Source: Ilumatobacteraceae bacterium (GTDB taxonomy: Bacteria > Actinomycetota > Acidimicrobiia > Acidimicrobiales > Ilumatobacteraceae). From it: DNA of 8,143 nt. This document shows, one piece after another, positions 1 through 6,574 of this stretch (position 1 is its first letter; each line of letters opens with the position of its first letter). The translations under genes and the position numbers were made by a program. The notes beneath the pieces were generated by a model. It saw nothing but the letters and a program-made list of their open reading frames with translations. It had not been told where the DNA came from and did not search any database. The stretch is taken from contig JAIOXC010000061.1 of assembly GCA_021741795.1 (NCBI GenBank), positions 1 through 8,143 of the forward strand, read 5' to 3'.

Positions 1-323
1 AATGCGTCCAAGTTGGCAGCGGACTCGTATGAGCCGTCTTTGCCCACGGTGCGCTGTGCCCAACCAATGCCAGCAGAGTTGACAAGTGCACGAATTGGCC
101 CCATCGACTTGGCCATCTCTGCAGCATTGATGATGTCTTGCGTGTTTGTCACGTCAACTTTGCAATACGCTCCGCCAACTTCTTTTGCTAGCGCCTGACC
201 CTTTTCTTCTTGAATGTCGGCGATAACGACTTTGGCACCACGCTTGGCCAGCAAGCGAACGCATGCCTCACCAATTCCTGATGCTCCACCTGTGACTATT
301 GCGCTTGCTCCGTTGAGTTCCAT
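1..323 (-). CDS. Short-chain dehydrogenase/reductase (SDR), N-terminal part, HSD10-like
   Basis: NAD(P)-dependent oxidoreductase of the classical SDR family, truncated by the left window edge after about 107 residues. The start is the ATG read leftwards from 323. The first residues are MELNGASAIVTGGASGIGEA, carrying the Rossmann TGGASGIG dinucleotide-binding motif at about residues 11-18. An Asp after the second beta strand (VVIAD) points to NAD preference. A KVDVT segment and a LVNSAG variant of the NNAG motif follow. The order 'NSAGIGWAQRT...KDGS' resembles the HSD17B10-like 3-hydroxyacyl-CoA dehydrogenase group used in fatty acid or branched-chain acyl degradation; that assignment is from memory and tentative. 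The catalytic Ser-Tyr-Lys lies outside the window. It begins 30 bases downstream of the RNase HI stop codon, so the two are probably cotranscribed. No Shine-Dalgarno sequence is visible. Confidence 0.88.
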   Translation of the reverse strand, partial: MELNGASAIVTGGASGIGEACVRLLAKRGAKVVIADIQEEKGQALAKEVGGAYCKVDVTNTQDIINAAEMAKSMGPIRALVNSAGIGWAQRTVGKDGSYESAANLDA

Positions 324-353
324 GAGGTGCAACACTACGCAAGTTGGTATGCG

Positions 354-788
354 TCAAGCAAAGCCGAGCGACGCCGCCACAGCAAGTGCATCAACGTGTT
401 CATTCATTGGCTCGCCATTATGCGCCTTGACCCATGTAAAGGTCACATCACCGCGCTTATTTACTGCATCTATCAGCAGCTCCCAAATATCACGGTTGGC
501 CACTGGCTGACGCTGCGAATTTTTCCATCCACGTTTTTGCCAACCGACCCACCACGAGTCTCGAAAACAATGCACCACATAGGTACTGTCAGATCGAATT
601 TCGATTGGCCCGGCATGATCGGCGTGCGCGCGCAATGCTTCCAACGCTGCCATCAATTCCATACGTTGATTTGTCGTGTGAGTTTCGCCACCCGTTGCAC
701 AAGGTTCACCTGTTGGAAATGTTGCCCACGCCCAGCCACCAGGGCCTGGGTTTCCCGAACACGCTCCATCGGTGTAGATAACAATCAC
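354..788 (-). CDS. rnhA: Ribonuclease HI
   Basis: Cleaves the RNA strand of RNA-DNA hybrids in the cytoplasm, for example R-loops and replication primers. At 144 residues it matches the compact bacterial RNase HI length (E. coli enzyme 155). All four metal-binding acids of the family are visible: D7 in YTDGAC, E44 in MELMAA, D67 in RSDSTYV and D133 in NEHVDALA. The flexible-loop histidine is H123 (KAHNGEP). The basic, Trp-rich segment WWVGWQKRGWKN (79-90) corresponds to the basic protrusion that grips the hybrid. The start is GTG at 788 and is effectively forced, because an in-frame TAG (794-792) lies two codons upstream. No extra N-terminal hybrid-binding domain or C-terminal fusion (such as the CobC-type phosphatase of some actinobacteria) is present. 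It is divergent from aceE and followed by the SDR gene. Confidence 0.96.
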   Translation of the reverse strand: MIVIYTDGACSGNPGPGGWAWATFPTGEPCATGGETHTTNQRMELMAALEALRAHADHAGPIEIRSDSTYVVHCFRDSWWVGWQKRGWKNSQRQPVANRDIWELLIDAVNKRGDVTFTWVKAHNGEPMNEHVDALAVAASLGFA

Positions 789-856
789 GACCTAAATACT
801 TGCTGATCTGAGGCCGTTCGACAGGTACCCACGAGTAAGTCTGCGAGAATGAGCCC
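789..856. promoter_or_regulatory. Divergent promoter region between rnhA and aceE
   Basis: These 68 bases separate the divergent GTG of rnhA and ATG of aceE and must hold both promoters unless they lie inside genes. On the plus strand TGCGAGAAT (842-850) reads as an extended -10 (TGn plus GAGAAT, 4 of 6 matches to TATAAT), ending 6 bases before the aceE ATG, a spacing that would give a leaderless or near-leaderless mRNA. No convincing -35 lies 16-18 bases upstream. On the minus strand an AT-rich AGTATTTA stretch (800-793) sits just before the rnhA GTG and could act as a -10. Neither gene has a clear Shine-Dalgarno sequence. The boxes are inferred and weak. Confidence 0.35.
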
Positions 857-3577
857 ATGATCTTTGACGGTTCGATGCACCAGTTGCCCGATACCGACCC
901 GGGTGAAACTGCGGAGTGGCTTGACTCGCTTGACGCTGTCGTTGATGTGCAGGGCAAAACGCGCGCAAGATATTTGTTGTCCCGACTTCTCGAGCGTGCA
1001 CGCGAATCGCAAGTGAGTTTTCCGGCAACAGTTTCGACTCCATATGTCAACAGCATTCCTCGTGAGCAAGAACCATGGTTTCCTGGTGACGAACACATTG
1101 AGCGACGCATCCGCGCATACATCCGCTGGAATGCAGCCGTGATGGTGGTGCGCGCCAACACCAACGCCGAAGGCATCGGCGGTCACCTCTCTACATTCGC
1201 ATCGTCGGCAAGTTTGTACGAAGTAGGTTTCAATCACTTCTTTCGCGGCAAAGACAGCGGCACTCCGGGTGACCACATCTATTTTCAAGGTCACGCTGCA
1301 CCTGGTGTCTACGCGAGAGCATTTATTGAGCGCCGTTTAGACGAAGACGATCTCGATCATTTCAGGCGTGAGATCGGTCGCAATGGCGATGGTCTCTCGA
1401 GCTATCCGCATCCACGACTGATGCCAGAGTTTTGGGAGTTTCCAACAGTCTCAATGGGACTTGGTCCGCTCACCGCTTTGTATCACGCCAGATTTAATCG
1501 ATACTTACAAAACCGTCAACTCGATGACACTTCCAATAGTCGGGTGTGGGCTTTTCTTGGCGACGGAGAATGCGATGAGCCAGAAACACTCGGATCAATC
1601 TCGCTTGCTGCACGAGAACAACTCGACAACCTCACGTTTGTTGTCAACTGCAACTTGCAACGACTCGATGGTCCGGTGCGAGGCAATGGCAAGATCATTC
1701 AAGAACTCGAAGCGGTGTTTCGCGGCGCGGGCTGGAACGTCATCAAAGTTATTTGGGGTTCAAAATGGGACGAGCTACTCGCCCGCGATACGACTGGTGT
1801 GTTGCTCAACAAGATGAACAACACCGTCGATGGCGAATTTCAGCGCTACATCATTGAAAATGGCAACTACATTCGCGAAAACTTCTTTGGTCCAGACCCA
1901 CGACTGCGCGAGATGGTCTCGCACCTGAGCGATGAAGAACTCGAGATGCTTCCCCGTGGCGGGCACGACTATCGCAAGTTGTTTGCCGCGTTTAAAGCAG
2001 CGAGTGAAAACATTGGTTCGGGCAGACCCACAGCCATTTTGTGCAAAACAGTAAAGGGTTGGACGCTCGGTCACGAGATCGAAGGTCGTAACGCCACGCA
2101 TCAGATCAAAAAAATGACCGATGAACAGTTGCGTACTTTGCGCGACACTCTGCATCTCAATGACGAGATCCCAGACTCAGCACTCAGCGGTGATGATCCA
2201 CCGTATTTCCGCCCCGCCGAGGACAGTGTCGAATACCAATACATGATGGAACGTCGTCGCGCACTTGGTGGCTCGGTACCAAAGCGCACCACCACTGCAC
2301 GCAAGCCACTTGTATTGCCCAGCGCTGACGCGTTTAGCGAGTTTGACTCTGGCAGCGGCGAGCAAGCAGTGAGCACCACCATGGTCTTTACTCGCCTCTT
2401 GCGCAACATGGCTCGCGACAAAGATTTTGGTGCGCGTGTCGTGCCAATCATCCCCGATGAAGCCCGCACATTTGGAATGGATTCGCTGTTCCGTGAACTC
2501 AAGATCTACGCATCACAGGGCCAAAAATACGAGCCTGTTGATCACGCACTGTTGCTGAGCTACGCCGAGTCAACATCGGGTCAGATTCTTGAAGAAGGCA
2601 TCACCGAGGCTGGCAGCATGGCCAGTTTTATTGCAGCAGGCACAAGTTATGCAACGCGTGGTGTGCCAATGGTTCCGTTCTACACATTTTATTCCATGTT
2701 TGGATTTCAACGCGTAGGTGATCTCATTTGGCAAGCAGCCGATGCACGCACACGTGGATTTTTGCTTGGAGCAACTGCCGGTCGCACAACACTCATGGGC
2801 GAAGGTTTACAACATCAAGACGGACACAGCCTGTTGCTCGCGAGCACAGTTCCCTTCTGCCAGGCATATGACCCCGCATTTGCATATGAAGTTGCCGCGA
2901 TTGTTAAAAACGGTCTCAATCGCATGTACGGCGATGCACCTGAAGACATTTTTTATTACATCACTCTGTACAACGAGAATTATCAAATGCCAGCACGACC
3001 AGTGTCGCCAGTAATTGAAGCCGACATCGCGCAGGGTTTATACAAGTGGCAAGAAGCCACTGGCGGCAAGCACCGCGCAACAATTTTGTTTTCAGGTGCT
3101 GCCCAAGGTGCTGCACGAGCAGCAGCCACAGAACTACTTGAGAAATATGATGTCGGTATCGACTTATGGTCTGCTACTTCCTACAAAACATTGCGTGAAG
3201 AGGCGCTCGAAGTCGAGCGTTGGAACAAACTGCACCCTTTAGATGCACCACGCCAGCCGCTCGTGACCCGCTTACTCGGCGACACACCAAACCCATTTAG
3301 TCCAATTGTCGCGGTCACCGACTTTATGCGCGCAGTGCCCGAGCAGGTTGCAAGGTTTATCCCTGGCCGATCGTTTACTCCTCTTGGCACTGACGGAATG
3401 GGCCGGAGCGACACCCGAGAAGCATTGCGCCAACACTTCGAAGTCAACATGCCCCATGTGGTTGTCACGGTCTTGCACCAACTTGCCTTGGCAGGCACTA
3501 TCAAGTCAGACGTTGTGCAAGCAGCAATCACTGCATATGCAATCAACCCAGAAGGCATCAGCCCGCTCTATTCATAA
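857..3577 (+). CDS. aceE: Pyruvate dehydrogenase E1 component, homodimeric type
   Basis: Thiamine diphosphate-dependent E1 subunit: decarboxylates pyruvate and transfers the acetyl unit to the lipoyl group of E2, feeding acetyl-CoA into the TCA cycle and lipid synthesis. The 906 residues align end to end, from recall, with single-chain AceE of E. coli (887). Active-site histidines are in GIGGH (H110) and YFQGH (H146). The ThDP/Mg motif GDGECDEPE starts at G235 (D236), with its distal partner in NCNLQRLDGP (N264/N266). The mobile-loop histidine is H415 (THQIKKM). The cofactor-activating Glu lies in GQILEEGITE (575-584), and LQHQDGH (651-657) holds the second-domain catalytic His. The C-terminus has the expected LGTDGMGRSDTREALRQHFEV-type signature (from about 843). 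An in-frame TAA at 836-838 and no other start codon fix the start at 857. No E2 or E3 gene is adjacent, as in several actinobacteria where aceE stands alone. Confidence 0.98.
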   Translation: MIFDGSMHQLPDTDPGETAEWLDSLDAVVDVQGKTRARYLLSRLLERARESQVSFPATVSTPYVNSIPREQEPWFPGDEHIERRIRAYIRWNAAVMVVRANTNAEGIGGHLSTFASSASLYEVGFNHFFRGKDSGTPGDHIYFQGHAAPGVYARAFIERRLDEDDLDHFRREIGRNGDGLSSYPHPRLMPEFWEFPTVSMGLGPLTALYHARFNRYLQNRQLDDTSNSRVWAFLGDGECDEPETLGSISLAAREQLDNLTFVVNCNLQRLDGPVRGNGKIIQELEAVFRGAGWNVIKVIWGSKWDELLARDTTGVLLNKMNNTVDGEFQRYIIENGNYIRENFFGPDPRLREMVSHLSDEELEMLPRGGHDYRKLFAAFKAASENIGSGRPTAILCKTVKGWTLGHEIEGRNATHQIKKMTDEQLRTLRDTLHLNDEIPDSALSGDDPPYFRPAEDSVEYQYMMERRRALGGSVPKRTTTARKPLVLPSADAFSEFDSGSGEQAVSTTMVFTRLLRNMARDKDFGARVVPIIPDEARTFGMDSLFRELKIYASQGQKYEPVDHALLLSYAESTSGQILEEGITEAGSMASFIAAGTSYATRGVPMVPFYTFYSMFGFQRVGDLIWQAADARTRGFLLGATAGRTTLMGEGLQHQDGHSLLLASTVPFCQAYDPAFAYEVAAIVKNGLNRMYGDAPEDIFYYITLYNENYQMPARPVSPVIEADIAQGLYKWQEATGGKHRATILFSGAAQGAARAAATELLEKYDVGIDLWSATSYKTLREEALEVERWNKLHPLDAPRQPLVTRLLGDTPNPFSPIVAVTDFMRAVPEQVARFIPGRSFTPLGTDGMGRSDTREALRQHFEVNMPHVVVTVLHQLALAGTIKSDVVQAAITAYAINPEGISPLYS

Positions 3578-3592
3578 GCGATACTTGTAGCC

Positions 3593-4204
3593 ATGGCTGC
3601 AACTACACCATCTCCCCCAACTCGCGTCCTGTTCATCACGGGAATCCCAAAGGCCGACGCATTGCTCAACAGCAACGGAACGGCGTTGCTCATTGGCATG
3701 CTGCTCGATCAGCAAGTGCCCATGGAGTGGGCGTTCACTGGTCCATACACAATCAAACAAAGACTTGGACATTGCGACGCGTCAAAAATCGCTGCAATGA
3801 AAGAAGACAAGTTCGTTTCAATCTGCTGCGAAAAACCAGCGATCCATCGGTTTCCAGCATCGATGGCAAAACGAATTCATCAGATGTGCGTGATTCTTAC
3901 CGCCGAATATAAAGGCAAAGGATCAAACGTGTGGAAGCAGATTGAAGACGCAGAGGAATTACGTAAACGACTTCGACAATTGCCTGGGTATGGCGAAGAA
4001 AAAACTGAGATCTTTATCGCTCTACTCGGCAAAACATTTGGGGTGCGCCCCTCCGGATGGAAAAAGGCTGCTGGTGTGTTTAGCGATGCCAAACCACGTT
4101 CGGTTGCTGACATTTACTCACAAGCATCCCTGCTCAAAGTACGTGGCTTCAAGCAGATGCAACGGGCGCAAGATGTTGACAAACAAGACCGTCCCCGTCG
4201 TTAG
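3593..4204 (+). CDS. Small HhH-GPD family protein (putative base-excision repair)
   Basis: 203-residue protein made almost entirely of a helix-hairpin-helix GPD-type fold, as in DNA glycosylases. The conserved block LLIGMLLDQQVPMEWAFTGP (32-51) is typical of the small uncharacterised HhH-GPD family that I recall as TIGR03252, common in actinobacteria. The hairpin LPGYGEEKTEIFIALLG (130-146) would bind the DNA backbone, and K137 sits near the Lys of bifunctional glycosylases. The Asp usually found about 24 residues after the start of the LPG motif is missing: the local sequence is GVRPSGWKKA (150-159). No Cys cluster for an Fe-S cluster is seen. The tail (about 184-203) is basic. The gene starts 15 bases after aceE and ends 9 bases before galE, so it is probably cotranscribed with both. 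Glycosylase activity and substrate are not established by the sequence. Confidence 0.87.
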   Translation: MAATTPSPPTRVLFITGIPKADALLNSNGTALLIGMLLDQQVPMEWAFTGPYTIKQRLGHCDASKIAAMKEDKFVSICCEKPAIHRFPASMAKRIHQMCVILTAEYKGKGSNVWKQIEDAEELRKRLRQLPGYGEEKTEIFIALLGKTFGVRPSGWKKAAGVFSDAKPRSVADIYSQASLLKVRGFKQMQRAQDVDKQDRPRR

Positions 4205-4213
4205 GGTTATTGC

Positions 4214-5182
4214 ATGACCGTTCTTGTCACCGGTGGCGCTGGCTACATCGGATCCCACACCGTGCGCGCACTCGTTGCCCAAGGTCGCGACGTTGTGGTG
4301 CTTGACTCACTCGAGCTTGGTCACAAAAGTCGGGTTGGCAATGTCCCATTCGTCGAGGGCAACATCACCGACGCAAAGATCATCGACAAGGTATGTCGCA
4401 AGTTTGAAGTTTCCGAAGTCATCCACTTTGCAGCCTACAAAGCAGTTGGTGAGTCGATGGAGCAACCATTGCGTTACTACAACAACAACGTTGCTGGCAC
4501 GATCGCACTTGTGCGCGCACTGATGGCCAATGGTGTTGAAAAGATTGTCTTTTCTTCATCGGCGGCGGTTTACGGCAACCCCGATCATGTGCCTGTCACC
4601 GAAGACGCACCATTACGACCCGAGAGTGTGTATGCCGAAACCAAAGCGATCGTAGAAAAGTTTTTATTATCATGCGAATCAATCGGCTTACGTTCGGTAA
4701 GTCTGCGCTACTTCAACGCCGCTGGCGCAAGTGCCGATGCAACCATCGGCGAAGACTGGTCGATGTCGCAAAACCTGGTGCCGCTGGTGATGAAAGCGCT
4801 ACTCGGATTTAGTGGACCACTCAATGTATTTGGCAACGATTATCCAACCCCCGACGGCACCTGCACGCGCGACTACATTCACGTCGAAGACTTGGCTGCT
4901 GCACACATCAAGGCACTCGACTATCTCAACGGTGGCGGCAAGACCTTGGCATGCAATGTTGGTACCGGCATTGCTACATCAGTGCTCGAAGTAATCAGCA
5001 TCGCCGAACAAGTGAGTGGGCAAAAAGTTCCACACATTATTTCGAGCAGACGAGCAGGCGACCCAGTTTCTGTATTTGCAGACCCCACATTGGTGCGTGC
5101 GCTACTCGGTTGGAAAGCAAATCATGATTTGCGCGACATTATTGGTAGCGCATGGAAATGGCACAGTTCGTCGGCCAAATAA
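4214..5182 (+). CDS. galE: UDP-glucose 4-epimerase
   Basis: Interconverts UDP-glucose and UDP-galactose through a transient 4-keto intermediate with tightly bound NAD, supplying galactose donors for cell-surface glycans or routing galactose into glycolysis. The 322 residues match the usual 320-340. VTGGAGYIGSH (5-15) is the Rossmann NAD motif, and D31 (VVLDSL) binds the NAD ribose. HFAAYKAVGES (71-81) is the conserved GalE block. The catalytic set is S116 in FSSSAAVYG and Y140/K144 in YAETK. RYFNAAGA (165-172) and DGTCTRDYIHVEDLA (214-228) are substrate-binding signatures. V287 occupies the position of the gatekeeper residue (Tyr299 in E. coli, Cys307 in human GALE) in RRAGDPVSVFAD; a small side chain there could admit UDP-GalNAc/GlcNAc, which is inference. 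It starts 9 bases after the HhH-GPD gene. A partial AGGG at 4202-4205 is the only Shine-Dalgarno-like sequence. Confidence 0.96.
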   Translation: MTVLVTGGAGYIGSHTVRALVAQGRDVVVLDSLELGHKSRVGNVPFVEGNITDAKIIDKVCRKFEVSEVIHFAAYKAVGESMEQPLRYYNNNVAGTIALVRALMANGVEKIVFSSSAAVYGNPDHVPVTEDAPLRPESVYAETKAIVEKFLLSCESIGLRSVSLRYFNAAGASADATIGEDWSMSQNLVPLVMKALLGFSGPLNVFGNDYPTPDGTCTRDYIHVEDLAAAHIKALDYLNGGGKTLACNVGTGIATSVLEVISIAEQVSGQKVPHIISSRRAGDPVSVFADPTLVRALLGWKANHDLRDIIGSAWKWHSSSAK

Positions 5183-5188
5183 ATTTCT

Positions 5189-5947
5189 TTACATCGCAGC
5201 GAGCGTACGTTGCCTGTCTAACCATCCAAGCAAGATCGCCATCGCGCGAGGATCATGTCGCAAACGATGACCCGCACCACTAATAATTTGTAGCTCGGCG
5301 CTTCCGTGTGCTTCGGCCAATACGCGCGAGTCTGCAGTTGGAACGATTTCATCGTCCGACCCGTGCATCAAAAACAACGGCCGCGGCGCAAACCTTTTTG
5401 CGGCATCGGCAGGTCTAAACCTGCGCAATTCGCGCCCCCACTCTTGTGTCGACGACGGAAATCCTGGATGACGAATGGTGCCGATTTCTCGAGCATGTTC
5501 AAGAAACCTGCGGGGTTGTTCGGCCCAGTCATCAAAGTCGGCTCGGGCACCAAGTAGTGCGCATCCATTTACTCGTGGATCATCAGCGGCAACACACAAC
5601 GCGAGCGCACCACCCGTGTTATTGCCAACCAGCCAAATGCCGCTCGGTGAAGTTTCGGCAACCACATGACTAATCGCGGCACGCAAGTCGTCAACCCACC
5701 CCTGCATCGAGAAATCGCCCTCGCTGGTGCCGCAACCGCGAAACGTAAACGTCATCGCGTTCCAACCAATTTCGCTCGCAACTTGCTCTGCTAGTTCGGG
5801 AAAAGTTCCACCAGATTGCCGTGAGTCGATGCCACCGCTTGGAAACCCATGACACAACACCATCGCCGGCAGCGCACCACTCTTGCCACTTGGTTGTGCC
5901 AAAAACCTTGCAAGATTAAGACCACCAGAGAGAAACGATCCGTTCAT
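5189..5947 (-). CDS. Alpha/beta hydrolase-fold protein with atypical nucleophile elbow
   Basis: 252-residue cytoplasmic protein with the alpha/beta hydrolase layout; no signal peptide or membrane segment is visible. The oxyanion-hole region is LCHGFPSGG (31-39), and FTFRGCGTSEGDFS (67-80) resembles the RGxGxSEG turn of dienelactone-hydrolase-like and acyl-peptidase-like members. The usual nucleophile elbow G-x-S-x-G reads G108-N-N-T-G112, so Asn110 replaces Ser. The other triad members look intact: D199 in HGSDDEIVP and H227 in GAGHRLRHDP. The fold call is firm, the reaction and substrate are unknown, and hydrolase activity is doubtful by the ordinary mechanism. The gene follows the 76-residue protein after 44 bases and probably shares its promoter. 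It converges on galE with only 6 bases between stop codons. Confidence 0.88.
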   Translation of the reverse strand: MNGSFLSGGLNLARFLAQPSGKSGALPAMVLCHGFPSGGIDSRQSGGTFPELAEQVASEIGWNAMTFTFRGCGTSEGDFSMQGWVDDLRAAISHVVAETSPSGIWLVGNNTGGALALCVAADDPRVNGCALLGARADFDDWAEQPRRFLEHAREIGTIRHPGFPSSTQEWGRELRRFRPADAAKRFAPRPLFLMHGSDDEIVPTADSRVLAEAHGSAELQIISGAGHRLRHDPRAMAILLGWLDRQRTLAAM

Positions 5948-5991
5948 CTTTGTCGACTCATAAGGCGAAGTAAGCGAAGTAGATGTGATTG

Positions 5992-6222
5992 TCAGGCGCG
6001 CGGCTTACGCAAACGGCGAGTTGTGCCGGGAGTTGCCAATGTGTAGCCCCTGTTGCGAGCCTCGGCGAGCGTGTCGGGACCAAAACATAAACCGACACCA
6101 GAGTCTGCAATTTCAGTTGTGACTGCGATATCGCTCCAGCTATCTAGGTCATAGACAAGTTGCGTGCGCTTGTCACCCATGAAACGAAAGTGTTCAAATT
6201 TGTTTGGACGGTTTGACGACAT
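5992..6222 (-). CDS. Small protein of unknown function, 76 residues
   Basis: I do not recognise this protein with certainty. It is soluble, with no signal peptide or membrane helix. The sequence has an ordered core, with KFEHFRFMGDKRTQLVYDLD (8-27) and then DIAVTTEIADSGVGLCFGPD (31-50) and TLAEARNRGY (51-60). A basic tail ends RRLRKPRA. The dense run of charged and aromatic residues suggests a real conserved protein rather than a chance frame, and no competing long frame covers the region. A candidate promoter with near-consensus -35 lies immediately upstream, with spacing that would place the transcription start at the ATG. It leads a two-gene unit with the alpha/beta hydrolase-like gene. 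A nucleic-acid or partner-binding role would be a guess. Confidence 0.72.
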   Translation of the reverse strand: MSSNRPNKFEHFRFMGDKRTQLVYDLDSWSDIAVTTEIADSGVGLCFGPDTLAEARNRGYTLATPGTTRRLRKPRA

Positions 6223-6256
6223 GGAACAAATCTAGTCGCACTGTTGTGTCGGTCAA
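6223..6256 (-). promoter_or_regulatory. Candidate promoter for the 76-residue protein and hydrolase unit, leaderless spacing
   Basis: Read on the minus strand, TTGACC (6256-6251) matches the -35 consensus at 5 of 6 positions and TAGATT (6234-6229) matches the -10 consensus at 4 of 6, with a 16-base spacer. Six bases separate the -10 from the ATG at 6222, so the predicted transcription start is at or next to the A of the start codon. This agrees with the absence of any Shine-Dalgarno sequence. Transcription has not been shown. Confidence 0.5.
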
Positions 6257-6289
6257 TACTTATCAGGCACATTCATTAGGCTTGGCACC
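6257..6289 (+). promoter_or_regulatory. Upstream region of the 94-residue protein and glycosyltransferase unit
   Basis: This is the other half of the 67-base divergent intergenic region. TAGGCT (6277-6282) fits the loose actinobacterial TAnnnT -10 pattern and ends 7 bases before the ATG at 6290, again compatible with a leaderless mRNA. There is no good -35 and no Shine-Dalgarno sequence. Support is weak and rests mainly on position. Confidence 0.22.
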
Positions 6290-6574
6290 ATGAGTATGGA
6301 CGCCGAGGCTGCCCGCATAGGCCAAGCGCTCGACCTACTCATTGCTCGAGACAGCGAAATTGGAGAACGAGCAAAGCTCAGAGTTGCCAAAATCTATGGA
6401 CCAACTGCAACGAGTTCGCTTGGCACCTACGACTTCAGTGACTCGTTTGCCAAACGCGACCAAGTCAGCCGACGAGGCGACTGGGTCCATCGCAACTGGC
6501 TTCGACCAATCAGATTTTTGTATCGACATATTCCTAAACCAATTCGTTTTGCGATCAAGAAACTTTTCGCATGA
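6290..6574 (+). CDS. Small basic protein of unknown function, 94 residues, coupled to glycosyltransferase
   Basis: Not recognised. The N-terminal third (MSMDAEAARIGQALDLLIAR, 1-20, and on to about residue 35) looks alpha-helical and partly amphipathic. The middle (about 36-65) is polar and rich in Ser, Thr and Asp. The C-terminal end, from NWLRPIRFLYRHIPKPIRFA (69-88), is rich in Arg, Lys and aromatic residues and could lie on a membrane surface; it is too charged for a transmembrane helix. Its TGA overlaps the ATG of the glycosyltransferase by 4 bases (ATGA, 6571-6574), which argues for a real, translationally coupled gene and for work in the same surface-glycan process. An in-frame TAG lies upstream at 6233-6235 and 6290 is the first ATG after it. 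The function is unknown; a glycosyltransferase partner or membrane tether is only a hypothesis. Confidence 0.68.
   Translation: MSMDAEAARIGQALDLLIARDSEIGERAKLRVAKIYGPTATSSLGTYDFSDSFAKRDQVSRRGDWVHRNWLRPIRFLYRHIPKPIRFAIKKLFA

Noticed and set aside
327..806. Plus-strand open frame of 159 codons antisense to rnhA
   Set aside because: It lies over a ribonuclease HI gene with all catalytic residues intact, and its own translation has no recognisable motif.
849..860. Three-codon frame ATG AGC CCA TGA overlapping the aceE start
   Set aside because: It could be read as an upstream mini-frame with an ATGA overlap, but it is too short to separate from chance.
706..1294. Minus-strand open frames of 156 and 169 codons over the start of aceE
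   Set aside because: They are shadows of the aceE coding frame and would cross the rnhA/aceE promoter region; their translations are Arg/Cys-rich without domain features.
5193..5213. Imperfect hairpin GCAGCG / CGTTGC near the hydrolase 3' end
   Set aside because: The stem is only 6 pairs including one G-U, with no T-run after it on either strand, and it lies in coding sequence.
5965..5981. Short tandem repeat GCGAAGTA twice, one base apart, between the two minus-strand genes
   Set aside because: Two 8-base copies are too few to call a functional repeat, and no further copies were noticed.
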